Shown here: positions 16,955 through 25,889 of the stretch, piece after piece
Layout: each line of letters begins with the position of its first letter
Numbering within the stretch: the stretch's first letter is position 1
Origin: Thermatribacter velox
Lineage (GTDB): Bacteria > Atribacterota > Atribacteria > Atribacterales > Thermatribacteraceae
Direction: 5' to 3'
Assembly (NCBI RefSeq): GCF_038396615.1
Contig: NZ_CP121689.1
Coordinates: 1,004,001-1,068,000 of the forward strand
DNA length: 64,000 nt
Position numbers and translations under genes: made by a program
Notes under the pieces: model-generated
Told to the model about the DNA's origin: nothing
Seen by the model: the letters and a program-made list of their open reading frames with translations, nothing else
The model's database searches: none

Positions 16955-16997
16955 AGCTTTATCATAGTGAATAACCCCTAATAAGGAGGAAAACCGT

Positions 16998-17393
16998 GTG
17001 AAAAATTTGATGCTTAGCGAAGAAATTAAATCATCACTTCAAGATTTCGCCGAGAAACTTATAGCAACAAGCTTCTTCCAGACTTTTCAACAAAGCCGTT
17101 CTAACTTGACCAACAATCAGGAAGCCCTGGAACTTCTACAGCGCTGGAATGAAAAGCAGAGAGAACTCAGTGAAATTGCCTCTGAAAGAGATTTGCAAGA
17201 AAAGGATTTCATGGAGGTAGAAGCCATTCGCGAAGCAATATTCAAAAATGTAATACTTATGAACTATTTTAAAGCTCAGGATGAATTAGTTACCTTCTTA
17301 AAAGAAGTAAACAGAGAACTAAGTAATATTCTGGGTTTTGATTTTGCCCTTTCTGCTGCTCAGCCCGATCCCGAAGAAGAAACTTGGGAATAA
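16998..17393 (+). CDS. YlbF/YmcA family protein
   Basis: About 131 residues, all helical and charged, with the family pattern NNQEALELLQRWNEKQREL and a middle region rich in E/Q/R. YlbF-YmcA proteins in Firmicutes form complexes that control mRNA cleavage by RNase Y. GTG at 16998 has GGAGG eight bases upstream. Its 3' end overlaps the convergent minus-strand gene by 34 bases. The role in this organism is inferred from the family. Confidence 0.65.
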   Translation: MKNLMLSEEIKSSLQDFAEKLIATSFFQTFQQSRSNLTNNQEALELLQRWNEKQRELSEIASERDLQEKDFMEVEAIREAIFKNVILMNYFKAQDELVTFLKEVNRELSNILGFDFALSAAQPDPEEETWE

Positions 17394-18154
17394 AGACTCA
17401 TCTCTATTTGAATAAGCAGGAGACGTTCTTTCCCCATCCAATTTATCCTGTCAGATAGCATTTTTGCAGGATCAAAGACAAAGCTACGACAGTTTTCAGG
17501 TGGGGAAAAGGGGTCATTGATGCGAATACCAGCGTAGAGGGTCTGCCAGCCCATGTCTTTAAGTCGTTTTGCAACGCTTGTATGGCAGAGTTCTTCAACC
17601 GGTTGAGCTTTTTTAATCACAGTGCATCTGCCGGAAGGCACTTCCAGGCTAAACTGTGAAGTGTCTTTTTCAAAGAAAAGACAATAGCGACACGCATCTA
17701 TGCGTAAACCACACTTGGGGCAAAGCAGAGGTCGTTGTTTAGGAACAACGTTTTTCCCATCGGATGATACTTTGAGGGCATCCGTAATTTCCAGCTTACA
17801 AAAAGGACAAAAACTTGAACTTGGAAGGCTTAACCCGGTCAGCTTTGAAAATTCTTGAAGCACCTTCTTTTTTTCTTCCTCACTCAAGGGCAGTGTTAAG
17901 CGCAAATACCAGTAAAAATAGGGATAATTCAAAAATGCCACCAGAGCATAAAACAAAGCCCGAGAAAAGTTCTTCGTTCGAGCTCTTGCCAGCATAAAAG
18001 CCTTCAAAGCAAAGGAAAAAGCTACCAAAAACCAAGAAAGAGGGAAAACAAATAAAAATAACGCCCTGATAGAATAATTATCGGAATAAACTCCATACAA
18101 AACCCCCAAGGATAACCAGAAACAAAAGAAAAGCAGATGAAAACGCCAGCTCAT
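17360..18154 (-). CDS. Membrane protein with cysteine-rich zinc-ribbon-like domain, unknown function
   Basis: About 264 residues. Three hydrophobic segments occupy residues about 3-85. A soluble part has CPFC near 115, then CPKCGLRIDACRYC near 145, and further single cysteines, suggesting one or two structural zinc sites. No known enzyme motif is seen. The start ATG shares one base with the cysE stop (TGATG) and has no SD, so it is probably translated by coupling. Its end overlaps the YlbF-family gene on the other strand. Confidence 0.55.
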   Translation of the reverse strand: MSWRFHLLFFCFWLSLGVLYGVYSDNYSIRALFLFVFPLSWFLVAFSFALKAFMLARARTKNFSRALFYALVAFLNYPYFYWYLRLTLPLSEEEKKKVLQEFSKLTGLSLPSSSFCPFCKLEITDALKVSSDGKNVVPKQRPLLCPKCGLRIDACRYCLFFEKDTSQFSLEVPSGRCTVIKKAQPVEELCHTSVAKRLKDMGWQTLYAGIRINDPFSPPENCRSFVFDPAKMLSDRINWMGKERLLLIQIEMSLYSQVSSSGSG

Positions 18155-19086
18155 CAGGAGGATTTGTTTTCCACTATTCTAAGGCGTGGTTCTTCTATGA
18201 TGACTTTAGTGTTGGGAGGTATGGAATGCGTAAGCCAGACGTTACCGCCCACAACACTATTTTTACCAATCACTGTATTACCACCAAGAATGGTTGCTCC
18301 AGCATAAATGGTAACGCCGCTTTCAATAGTGGGGTGTCTCTTAGTCCCCCTAATTATTTTGCCTCGCTCATCCTTGGGGAAAGAGAGAGCACCCAGGGTA
18401 ACTCCCTGATATATTTTCACATTATCTCCAATTTCGCAGGTTTCCCCAATGACCACGCCAGTTCCATGGTCGATAAAGAAGCTTCTCCCAATTCTGGCAC
18501 CAGGATGGATATCTATACCAGTCAGGGCATGGGCGTATTCCGTCATCATGCGGGGAATCAGCGGTATTTCCTGCAAGAAGAGCTCGTGAGCCATACGATA
18601 GACGGAAATAGCCAGTACACAAGGATAACTGAAAATAATCTCCTCAATACTTTTTGCTGCCGGATCACCATCATAAGCCGCCTGAACATCGTCTTCAAGC
18701 ATCTCCCTAATTTTGGGAAGTTTGGAGAAAAAAAGTTCTGTTTCTCTGCAAGCTCTCTCACGGCAGCTGCACAAAAAAGAATGGAATTCTTCTTCCGCTT
18801 CCCCTACCGATAAACTACCAAAAGCTTTGGCAATTTCTTCACTCAGTAATGTAAATAGACGGTCCAGCTTGTTACCGACAAAGTACTCAACGTTATTCCA
18901 GCACAAATCAGTTCTTCCTAAATAACCGGGGAAAAGCAATTCTCGCAATTCTTCAGTAATTTTAATAACCTGACTCCGAGAAGGAAACTGTCTTTTTTCT
19001 ATATTGGTAATACGTTCTGTACTCCTATAACTTTGAACCAGCTCTTTAGCCAGTTTCCCTATAGATATCCGATTCATCTCAGGCAT
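18154..19086 (-). CDS. cysE: Serine O-acetyltransferase (CysE/EpsC type)
   Basis: About 310 residues. The C-terminal left-handed beta-helix is clear: [20 protein letters not shown], then [20 protein letters not shown] and [14 protein letters not shown], with the catalytic His/Asp region (DIHPGA, DHGTG). The N-terminal 150 residues are helical, as in the longer EpsC subtype. It acetylates L-serine with acetyl-CoA, the first step of cysteine synthesis. It lies between an ECF sigma/anti-sigma pair and a cysteine-rich membrane protein, so thiol-linked regulation is possible but unproven. Confidence 0.9.
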   Translation of the reverse strand: MPEMNRISIGKLAKELVQSYRSTERITNIEKRQFPSRSQVIKITEELRELLFPGYLGRTDLCWNNVEYFVGNKLDRLFTLLSEEIAKAFGSLSVGEAEEEFHSFLCSCRERACRETELFFSKLPKIREMLEDDVQAAYDGDPAAKSIEEIIFSYPCVLAISVYRMAHELFLQEIPLIPRMMTEYAHALTGIDIHPGARIGRSFFIDHGTGVVIGETCEIGDNVKIYQGVTLGALSFPKDERGKIIRGTKRHPTIESGVTIYAGATILGGNTVIGKNSVVGGNVWLTHSIPPNTKVIIEEPRLRIVENKSS

Positions 19087-19091
19087 AAGAC

Positions 19092-19319
19092 TTAAAAGCG
19101 CGCCAATACATTTTCGATGCGCATAATGAGAGTTTGAGGAACACTCTCTCGCTGGCCATTCTGACGGACCAGGTTCCAGAGAAGCTTTTCAAACTCATAA
19201 CGCTGACAACAAGCACGGCACAAATTCAGATGTTCTTCCAGGGCTCTACGTTCTTCTTCGGTAAGCACTTCACCATCGAGATAAAAATAGAGTTTCTCCA
19301 CAGCTTCTTTACAATTCAT
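19092..19319 (-). CDS. Small zinc-binding anti-sigma factor (zf-HC2/ZAS)
   Basis: 75 residues. [22 protein letters not shown] followed by HLNLCRACC gives the H-x3-C-x2-C ZAS motif. There is no membrane segment, so it is a soluble, minimal anti-sigma, of a type often released by redox stress. It overlaps the ECF sigma gene by 11 bases, the usual order for sigma/anti-sigma pairs. Confidence 0.8.
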   Translation of the reverse strand: MNCKEAVEKLYFYLDGEVLTEEERRALEEHLNLCRACCQRYEFEKLLWNLVRQNGQRESVPQTLIMRIENVLARF

Positions 19320-19890
19320 TCTCTACCTTGCTCCTTGTGGACTTATTCTTATTCGAATATTCCCAAAGCAATTTCTGTAAAATTTTCCTTCCACGATGTA
19401 AGCGCGACATAACTGTGCCAATAGGGATATCGAGAATTTCAGCCGTTTCTTTATATGAAAACCCCTCAACCAAGGTGAGAATAACTACCGATCTAAACTC
19501 GAGTGGAAGACTTTCAATGGCCCGTAACACATCTTCTCTGGTTAGGGTGTTTAAAAGCACTTCCTCAGGCGTAAACCCTTCGAACTGAGGCTGAAAATTA
19601 ACATCCTCTGCCATTTCTTCCAGAGAAGAGTGCTTTTCTCGATCCCGAACCCGGTAATAATCATTTATAAATGTGTTGGTTAAAATCTTGAAGATCCAGG
19701 CTCGAAAGTTGGTGCCCGGTTCAAAGCGGTCAAACGCAGCGTAAGCCTTCATAATGGTTTCTTGCACCAGATCCTCAGCATCTTCCCTACGACGAGTCAT
19801 GCGTAAGGCTGTCCTGTAAAGCGCCCCCAACTGGGGCATAAGCAACTCTTGAAAAGCCTTTTTCTGGTCTTCCTTAATAGAACTCATCAT
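19309..19890 (-). CDS. ECF-type RNA polymerase sigma factor (RpoE family)
   Basis: 193 residues. Region 2 is at [19 protein letters not shown] and [20 protein letters not shown], and region 4 at [19 protein letters not shown] with [20 protein letters not shown]. Cotranscribed with its small zinc anti-sigma and probably with cysE. SD-like sequence is weak. Its regulon cannot be read here. Confidence 0.9.
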   Translation of the reverse strand: MMSSIKEDQKKAFQELLMPQLGALYRTALRMTRRREDAEDLVQETIMKAYAAFDRFEPGTNFRAWIFKILTNTFINDYYRVRDREKHSSLEEMAEDVNFQPQFEGFTPEEVLLNTLTREDVLRAIESLPLEFRSVVILTLVEGFSYKETAEILDIPIGTVMSRLHRGRKILQKLLWEYSNKNKSTRSKVENEL

Positions 19891-19904
19891 TCAGGCAACA
19901 TCCC

Positions 19905-20210
19905 CTAAGATTCTTTCAAAAAATCGGCATTTCTCAATTTTTCCAGCTCTTTGTGGAAATCAATAACCTCATCGATGGTGATCTGTCCCCGAGGCCGTTC
20001 TTTTCCATGTTTACGAGTTATCATTTTTGCAATATCATTCATCTTTTCCAAACTAAAGGTTGCTTCCCCAAAATCTCTGCAATAAGGACAAATATACCTT
20101 ATGAAAGCTGTGCCGCGATAAGCCGGAATTTTATAAATTCCAATTTCGGTAACATCCTCCAAGGAAATTAACGCTTTGCAACTCTTACATCTGAGAGGCA
20201 GTTCCTGCAT
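19905..20210 (-). CDS. Small zinc-ribbon protein, unknown function
   Basis: 101 residues from the ATG at 20210, chosen because AGGAGG lies five bases upstream on the minus strand. Two CxxC pairs (CKSCK near residue 8 and CPYC near 42) form a probable zinc ribbon, followed by a charged helical tail. It lies directly upstream of the ECF sigma gene on the same strand and may share its transcript. Confidence 0.6.
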   Translation of the reverse strand: MQELPLRCKSCKALISLEDVTEIGIYKIPAYRGTAFIRYICPYCRDFGEATFSLEKMNDIAKMITRKHGKERPRGQITIDEVIDFHKELEKLRNADFLKES

Positions 20211-20314
20211 TTCATCCTCCTGGAACATTTGTTTTTCAAATATTCTACCAATTGGGATAGAATAATACAAGAAAAAATTTGTTTCTAATCTAAAACACCA
20301 AAGGAGGCATTGAC

Positions 20315-20839
20315 ATGGAACTTCAAGAACTTCTACAACGTGCTTTAAAGATGGAAGAAGACGGACGTAACTTTTATCTTGAAGGCGCAGGGCGTGTCAA
20401 AAACCAGCTTGCCAAGGAGGTCTTAAACCACCTTGCTGACGACGAACTGGACCACATCGAAAGAATCAAAGAAGGGTATGAGCGAATAACCAAAAACGAG
20501 CCTTTCGCTACTAAAGAAATTCAAGGATTAAAAAGATCTTCTCGCGAATATTTTGAAAACATTTTTACTGAGGCTCAAAAAAAATCCCAAGAATTGATTA
20601 AACACGAGGCCGAAGAACTGGATATTCTAAAAACCGCTTTAGACCTGGAATCCAAGTCTCATCAGTTTTATTCAGAACAAATAGGAGAGCAAAGCGACGA
20701 GCAAGTTAAGCAATTTCTTGACTTCCTGGCTTCGGAAGAGTATCGACATTATAACTTGATTTTTAATACCATCCAGTATATAACCAATCCCACTGATTGG
20801 TATTATCAAGAAGAAAAGCCCATCTTCGAAGGGGGTTGA
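20315..20839 (+). CDS. Ferritin-like/rubrerythrin-family diiron protein
   Basis: 174 residues forming two helical pairs, with KMEEDGRNFYLEGA near residue 12, DDELDHIERIKEGYE near 42, LDLESKSHQFYSEQ near 110 and ASEEYRHYNLIFNT near 140. These give the E...ExxH pattern twice. No rubredoxin-type CxxC domain is present, so it is the short rubrerythrin-like form. Such proteins reduce peroxide or store iron in anaerobes. AAAGGAGG precedes the ATG. It is divergent from the zinc-ribbon/ECF sigma operon. Confidence 0.8.
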   Translation: MELQELLQRALKMEEDGRNFYLEGAGRVKNQLAKEVLNHLADDELDHIERIKEGYERITKNEPFATKEIQGLKRSSREYFENIFTEAQKKSQELIKHEAEELDILKTALDLESKSHQFYSEQIGEQSDEQVKQFLDFLASEEYRHYNLIFNTIQYITNPTDWYYQEEKPIFEGG

Positions 20840-20862
20840 AAAAAGGGTGGGTGACCCCACCC
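20839..20862 (-). terminator. Intrinsic terminator for the minus-strand ECF S-component gene
   Basis: On the minus strand GGGTGGG, loop, CCCACCC is followed by six Ts (plus-strand A-run 20839-20844). It lies between two convergent genes, directly after the plus-strand stop codon. Confidence 0.7.
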
Positions 20863-20865
20863 ACC

Positions 20866-21399
20866 TCAACGTGCACATTCGCGGAAAAGCAATTCATTAG
20901 CAAAACTACTTCTCCTCAACACTTGAAAAATATAAAAATAAGCGATAATTTGCACTGGTGTGCTCACCAACCTCGGTATAATCAAAAACTTCCAGGGAAT
21001 ACCAAATAAAGTAGTTAAAAAGAAAGGTGTGAGCAGAAGACCTACAAACAGTTGAGAAACCAAAATGCCTCCCAGGATTCGCGAACGCTCAGAAAGATAA
21101 GATGCCATTGCAAAGAACCCCGGGATCATTCCATAAAGCGCAGAAGAAAGCGTAAAATGAGGCATATAAGGGCCCCCAGGACTAAGAATATAGCCCAGAA
21201 TATCCGAAAAAGCACCAACCAGAGCTCCTATCAAAGGACCAAAGCAAAAACCAGCAAAGATAATAGGGAAAGTACCAAAACCTATTCTGATTCCCTCTAC
21301 AGCTCCAAAATTTACTCTGATACTGGCAAAACGGGTAAGTACGATAGAAATCGCAATTAAAATGCCTCCGAAGACCAGGGAACGAGTCCTTATATGCAT
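20866..21399 (-). CDS. ECF transporter S-component, folate (FolT)-like
   Basis: 177 residues from ATG 21399, chosen because GGGAGG lies eleven bases upstream; a GTG at 21411 would lie inside the SD. Five or six membrane segments are predicted. VEGIRIGFGTFPIIFAGFCFG and LGYILSPGGPYMPHFTLSSA match the folate-family S-component pattern. The ECF energising module is not in the window, so it would use a shared one. No tetrahydrofolate riboswitch is visible in the short divergent gap upstream. Confidence 0.7.
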   Translation of the reverse strand: MHIRTRSLVFGGILIAISIVLTRFASIRVNFGAVEGIRIGFGTFPIIFAGFCFGPLIGALVGAFSDILGYILSPGGPYMPHFTLSSALYGMIPGFFAMASYLSERSRILGGILVSQLFVGLLLTPFFLTTLFGIPWKFLIIPRLVSTPVQIIAYFYIFQVLRRSSFANELLFRECAR

Positions 21400-21496
21400 A
21401 GTTTGTTTCACCTCCCAGATCCGAACTTTTCAACGAAGAAACTTTGCAGTATATTAACCTAAATACTCAAACAAAAAAAGAAGGTTCGAAGAGACA

Positions 21497-22636
21497 ATGT
21501 TGACAAAATCCAAAGTGGCATTGATAAAATGTACCACTTACCAAATAGACGAAGTCAAAAAAAGTCTCAACGAAGGAATCGATCTTTTGGGAGGAACTGA
21601 AAAGCTCTTTGGACCAAAAAGGAAAATACTACTTAAACCCAATCTCCTTGCTGGTGAAGCTCCTGAAAAGCACGTAACAACCCACCCTGCGGTCTTCGCT
21701 GCTATGGCGGAAATTTTGCTGTCCAAAGGGTTCAAAGTGGGTTACGGAGACTCACCCGGTTTTGGCAAACCGGAAGCAGTAGCCCGAAAGGCTGGTTATG
21801 AAACTCCAGCCAGGCAATTGGGAGTTCCTTTGGAAGATTTTGTGAATGCAAAAGAAATAAGTTTCCCCGAAGGGAAGCAAGTAAAGCGCTTTCAAATTGC
21901 AAAAGGAATAACTGAATATGAGACAATAGTAAGTCTTGCCAAATGGAAAACTCATGGGCTTACTGTAATAACAGGAGCAGTCAAAAACCAGTTAGGCTGT
22001 GTTCCTGGACTGCGCAAAGGCGAATTTCACTTTCGCTTTCCAGATGTTGAAACTTTTGCAACCATGCTTATCGACCTCAACCTCCTGCTCCATCCTTCTC
22101 TTTACATAATAGATGCAATCATGGCCATGGAAGGAAACGGCCCTCGTAACGGAAAAGCAAAGGCCCTTAACCTTCTTGCCATGAGTACTGATCCAGTTGC
22201 TCTGGATGCAACCATGTGCAGGGTGGTGAATGTGGACCCTTCAATAGTCCCAACTTGCGAGAAGGGAGAGGAACTGGGTCTTGGAGTTTTTAGAGAGGAA
22301 AATATAGAAATCGTGGGCAGCAACCTGGAAGAGGTTAAGATTAAAAACTTCGAAGTCAAAAAAACAAAGAGGTCACGGCTTCAATCCATCAAAGCTCTGA
22401 GGGGATTCATGCTGGACTATCCATCCCTGGTGCCAACTCGATGTAAACAGTGTGGAGTATGTTATTCAGTCTGTCCTGCTCGTCCCAAAGCAATCACAAT
22501 GAAACAGGGACTACCGGAATTCAATCTAAAAAACTGCTTACGGTGCTTTTGTTGTCAGGAAATGTGCCCCGCAGGAGCTCTGAAGCTTAAAGAACCACTA
22601 TCGAGAAAAATTGCTCGTAGCTTCCTGTTTCGCTAA
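21497..22636 (+). CDS. DUF362 protein with C-terminal 2x[4Fe-4S] ferredoxin domain
   Basis: 379 residues. The DUF362 region (LKPNLLAGEAPEKHVTTHP near residue 45; AKWKTHGLTVITGAVKNQLG near 150) is followed by CKQCGVCYSVCP and CLRCFCCQEMCP, two [4Fe-4S] motifs near 315 and 350. Function is unknown in general; related proteins occur in anaerobes beside redox enzymes. It is divergent from the ECF S-component gene. Confidence 0.82.
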   Translation: MLTKSKVALIKCTTYQIDEVKKSLNEGIDLLGGTEKLFGPKRKILLKPNLLAGEAPEKHVTTHPAVFAAMAEILLSKGFKVGYGDSPGFGKPEAVARKAGYETPARQLGVPLEDFVNAKEISFPEGKQVKRFQIAKGITEYETIVSLAKWKTHGLTVITGAVKNQLGCVPGLRKGEFHFRFPDVETFATMLIDLNLLLHPSLYIIDAIMAMEGNGPRNGKAKALNLLAMSTDPVALDATMCRVVNVDPSIVPTCEKGEELGLGVFREENIEIVGSNLEEVKIKNFEVKKTKRSRLQSIKALRGFMLDYPSLVPTRCKQCGVCYSVCPARPKAITMKQGLPEFNLKNCLRCFCCQEMCPAGALKLKEPLSRKIARSFLFR

Positions 22637-22662
22637 AATTTTGCAAAGCGTACTTCAAAACG

Positions 22663-22691
22663 TTGACAGTGTAGAGAGGAATCGTTAAAAT
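22663..22691 (+). promoter_or_regulatory. Promoter of tRNA-Lys
   Basis: -35 TTGACA (22663-22668), 17-base spacer, -10 TAAAAT (22686-22691). Transcription would start about ten bases before the tRNA. Confidence 0.8.
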
Positions 22692-22709
22692 ATCTTTTGT
22701 TTTGAAGGT

Positions 22710-22785
22710 GGGCCGTTAGCTCAGCTGGTAGAGCACCGGACTTTTAATCCGGGTGTCGCAGGTTCGACTCCTGCACGGCTCACCA
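22710..22785 (+). tRNA. tRNA-Lys (anticodon TTT)
   Basis: 76-base cloverleaf with acceptor GGGCCGT/ACGGCTC, D-arm AGCTCAGCTGGTAGAGC, anticodon loop CTTTTAA, T-arm GGTTCGACTCC and an encoded CCA end. Confidence 0.97.
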
Positions 22786-22941
22786 GGGTTAGTTTTAAGC
22801 TGTCAAAAAGCTATTTTGCTTTCCCTATAACTTTTTTCTTTGAATCCGATGCTTTCCAAAAGTCCCCAGGACGGAAATGATGCTCCTTGATAAAACACCT
22901 TAATCACTTGAAACTGCCCACAAACTACATACAAGCAAAAA

Positions 22942-23889
22942 CTAATTCTTTTTTAAATTCCTTTTGACCCACTCTGCGTATTCAGCCATTGCCTTTTCCA
23001 TGGTATAGCGAGGCTCAAAACCCAGTTCTTTTTTTGCCAGGGTTATATCTAAGGTTTCTCCCCGTGGAAACATCTTTCCAGGGCCAATGCGGGTTTCCCG
23101 TGGCTGGTCGCTGTATTTTTGAGCCAAACGAGCAAGATCGGGAAAGCTGGTAACTTCATCGGTAGCAACATTGAAAATTCGGTGGTTTACCTGCGGTTTC
23201 TGATAAGCCAGGAAAGTGCCCCAGGCGGTATCTTTTACATAAGTGAATCCTAAGCGCTGATCTCTTCCTTTTTCAAGATAAAGATCGTCCAGACCTTCCA
23301 AAGAACCGAGCAAATTCCTAAAAAGAGGAGTCATCTCTGAAGGCAAAAGCCCGGGGCCAAAGAAGAAATAAGGTCTAACTACTCGTGCATCAATGCCATA
23401 GTGGTTACCATACTGAAGAGTTAAAAATTCAGCACCTGCTTTACTAGCGCCGTAAAGATCGGAGGGAGAAGGGGGATGAGTTAACTCTCCAGGGTTATCT
23501 TTGGTCTCTCCATAGACTGCTCCTGAGCTAACAAAAAGAAACTTGGGTACTTTATACAGGCGAGCAAACTCCAGCAGATTAAGCGTGCCTATAACATTAA
23601 CGATTGTACTGGGATAAGGATTATTCCAGTACTGGGGAGTAGCCATAACTGCTGGAGTGTGAATAATCCCCTCGATCTCGTTTCCCCACTTCAAAAAAAC
23701 GGGTAAAATGCTCGACCACTCAAGCACATTGCCTTTCACAAAAACGATATTATCTCCAACCTCCCGAAGATAATCAAAATACTTTTCCCGAAGATCAAAA
23801 GAAATAACACTTTTGCCGCCTTCAGCAAGGTAATAAGTTACCCAGGAACCTAACAAGCCATTACCACCAGTAACGAGAACGAAAGACAT
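22942..23889 (-). CDS. NAD-dependent epimerase/dehydratase (extended SDR)
   Basis: 315 residues. N-terminal Rossmann motif VTGGNGLLGSW (GxxGxxG) and active-site YGASKAG (YxxxK), with SSGAVYGET before it. This is the UDP-glucose 4-epimerase-like branch; the exact sugar nucleotide is not known. The ATG has AGGGGG upstream on the minus strand. It is flanked by two tRNA genes and has no same-strand partner, so it is probably monocistronic. The 156-base gap 22786-22941 after it shows nothing I recognise. Confidence 0.85.
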   Translation of the reverse strand: MSFVLVTGGNGLLGSWVTYYLAEGGKSVISFDLREKYFDYLREVGDNIVFVKGNVLEWSSILPVFLKWGNEIEGIIHTPAVMATPQYWNNPYPSTIVNVIGTLNLLEFARLYKVPKFLFVSSGAVYGETKDNPGELTHPPSPSDLYGASKAGAEFLTLQYGNHYGIDARVVRPYFFFGPGLLPSEMTPLFRNLLGSLEGLDDLYLEKGRDQRLGFTYVKDTAWGTFLAYQKPQVNHRIFNVATDEVTSFPDLARLAQKYSDQPRETRIGPGKMFPRGETLDITLAKKELGFEPRYTMEKAMAEYAEWVKRNLKKN

Positions 23890-24005
23890 TGAAACACCCC
23901 CTGAATCTTAAGTCTTCCTCACGTTTTATCTTAAACCAAATCTTGGAAAAAATCCAAATCATTCCAGACTACAAAACTCTTCGTAAATTCACTCTATAAT
24001 GATAA

Positions 24006-24034
24006 TTGACGAAAAAGGGAACACGACTTATAAT
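24006..24034 (+). promoter_or_regulatory. Promoter of tRNA-Gly
   Basis: -35 TTGACG (24006-24011), 17-base spacer, -10 TATAAT (24029-24034), ending 17 bases before the tRNA. Confidence 0.8.
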
Positions 24035-24051
24035 AAGTCTGTCTAAAGTGA

Positions 24052-24127
24052 GCGGGAATAGCTCAGGTGGTAGAGCGCCAGCCTTCCAAGCTGGGTGTCG
24101 CGGGTTCGAGTCCCGTTTCCCGCTCCA
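24052..24127 (+). tRNA. tRNA-Gly (anticodon TCC)
   Basis: 76-base cloverleaf with acceptor GCGGGAA/TTCCCGC, anticodon loop CTTCCAA, T-arm GGTTCGAGTCC and encoded CCA. An integrase remnant begins 85 bases downstream, which suggests the tRNA once served as an attachment site. Confidence 0.97.
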
Positions 24128-24212
24128 ACCTCTCGAATGCCTGTGGGAAGCCCCTTCCAGCTTTTGTAACATTTGTCATTTTTTCTGCTTTTTGGCGAGT
24201 CTGGCGAACAAC

Positions 24213-24461
24213 TTGAAAGCCAAAAAAGAAACATTGTGGAACCTTTACCTTGAGGATTTTCTTCTAAGCGGTAGGGTAGAAGGGAAGAAAAGCTCAACGC
24301 TGAAATGGTATAAGGAATACTTAACCCCGTTTGTGAAGTTTCTGGACCAGGAAGGGCTTAATCAGGCCACTTTGCGCAAATACGTTAACAGCCTTTTTGA
24401 ACGCCTTAAGGTGGATACTGTACAACTTTATGTTGAAATTATTGACTCCAAAAAGAGATAG
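24213..24461 (+). pseudogene. Tyrosine recombinase/integrase remnant (N-terminal domain only)
   Basis: From TTG 24213 the reading frame gives about 70 residues that look like the SAM-like core-binding domain of phage integrases: a helix with LYLEDFLLSGRV, then STLKWYKEYLTPFVKFLDQE and LRKYVNSLFERL. The catalytic domain with its R, H and Y residues is missing. Homology ends near 24430, where the insertion element begins, and the frame then runs a few codons into the element before a stop. Position next to tRNA-Gly fits a former integrated element. Confidence 0.6.
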
Positions 24462-24475
24462 GGGTATCTCCTGGT
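24431..24475 (+). repeat. Left terminal inverted repeat of the IS256-like element
   Basis: Begins TGTTGAAATT and contains GATAGGGGTATCTCCTGGT. It matches the reverse complement of 25649-25691 with small gaps. Confidence 0.6.
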
Positions 24476-24514
24476 AGTAAGAGAGAAACTAAAGGGAAAG
24501 GAGGAGATACCCCT

Positions 24515-25702
24515 ATGGAAATACTAAGCAATCAAAATATTACTCTAAGTCAACTTTTAGCACAAGCCCAAGAAAGAGTTAAAGATGAAGTGCTCAAGTT
24601 TTTGAAATACACCCTTGAAGAACTCCTGGAAACCCTGCGGAGTGAAGTAGTGGGAAGAGGGAAGTATGAGCACTGTGCATCCTCAAAACTTTACCGTTAT
24701 GGGTATCGAACCAGAAAGTTTCTGGAAACTTCCTGGGGAACCATTCTATGGGGTAAAGATTCCTCGGGTGAGAGGTCCTGAAGGTGAAATCCCACTCTTT
24801 ACCAGGTATGAGTGCAAGTTCTGGAAGCTTGCCGAACAGCTTCTTTTCTCCTTTGCTCGGGGAATGAGTCTCCGCTCCCTGCAGGTATGGTTGGAAGGCT
24901 TAGGTCTTGGAACAGGCTGTGCTTCCACTTTGGGAAAGGTGATGGAGGAGAAGGTTCAGGAACTCAGAGTAAGACAGAGAAAACCACTCCATTCCAGAGC
25001 ATACAGAGCTCTGGTCCTTGATGGTACATGGTTTAAAGAGCGTAAGCAGAAAAAGAAGGAAGTATTACTGGTCGCTCTGGGAGTGAGGCTGGATGGCAGT
25101 TTTGAAGTCCTGGACTGGAGTGTTGCTCCTTCTGAGAGTAGTTCCTCCTGGGAGAAACTCCTGAACCGCATCTACCAGAGAGGACTACAGGAAGTGGAGC
25201 TGGTAGTGGCTGACGAGGCCTGGGGAATATGGGAAGCTCTGGATACAGTATATCCTGAAGCAAAGAGAGAGGTACGTCTCTGGATCTTGGGAGAAATCTG
25301 GAGAGAATGCTTCAGGGGAAAGGTTACCCAAAAAGAAGAAGCCTCAGAAAGAGTTACTGGCAGATTTTTGAAGAGGAGAGTTTCCAGGAAGCACCAAGGA
25401 AGCTGGAACTTTTCTGCAACAGGTGGCAGTGAGTGAAGTGTTGCAGGAAAGAAAGGAAAAAGCTCTTTGCCTATTTGAGTCTTCCCTATTCCTGGAAGCA
25501 GAGAGTGCGAACTACCAACCTGGGAGAAAACTTCTTCAAACACTTGAGAACTTTTTTGAGGCGTTTTCCTGGACTCAACGATGAAGAGCATATGGACTAT
25601 GTAATGACTACTTACCTTTTGAGTTTGGAAACGAAAAGAAAAGCAATAACCAGGAGAGATAACCCCTATCAATTCAGATTAATTTTCAACACTGGAAATT
25701 GA
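24515..25702 (+). pseudogene. IS256-like transposase, frameshifted
   Basis: The N-terminal part starts at ATG 24515 after GGAGG and reads KLYRYGYRTRKFLETSWGTI. Near 24750 homology moves to another frame (VKIPRVRGPEGEIPLF), which holds the conserved LVLDGTWFKERKQKKK (first catalytic Asp) and ELVVADEAWGIWEAL (second Asp). Near 25280 it returns to the first frame, where a TGA at 25430 interrupts it before RTTNLGENFFKHLRTFLRRF, the C-terminal region with the likely catalytic Glu. With at least two shifts and one stop, it cannot make an active enzyme. Confidence 0.75.
25649..25691 (-). repeat. Right terminal inverted repeat of the IS256-like element
   Basis: The reverse complement begins TGTTGAAAATTAATC and contains GATAGGGGTTATCTCTCCTG, matching the left end. 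Confidence 0.6.
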
Positions 25703-25889
25703 CAGTACCGAGCTGGTGCGTTTTATATCAAAAATTTATATCAAAAATGAAAATTTATACTAAAATTGGGTTATATTGACAGTTTTTCACAGTGGAATGT
25801 TACTCTTAAAAGAAGCTGCAAGCATGTTGGTTGATTGTATAGATGGTAAATGTAAAAAGCCCAAAAAGAGGGAGTTAGGAGGAAATAAG

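Larger units (their letters stand above)
24431..25691 (+). mobile_element. Decayed IS256-like (Mutator-type) insertion sequence
   Basis: About 1.26 kb bounded by imperfect terminal inverted repeats that both start TGTTGAAA and share GATAGGGGT and a CTCCTGG-type block. It carries a Mutator-type transposase gene broken by frameshifts and a stop. I cannot find a clear target duplication, and weak similarity of the two flanks (ACTGT...CAA) leaves the exact ends uncertain by about 15 bases. Confidence 0.7.

Noticed and set aside
21400-21496. A tetrahydrofolate riboswitch upstream of the FolT-like gene
   Set aside because: The divergent gap is under 100 bases and shows no long conserved stem pattern.
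24043-24297. Minus-strand open frame across tRNA-Gly
   Set aside because: It reads through a perfect tRNA cloverleaf; a common false ORF.
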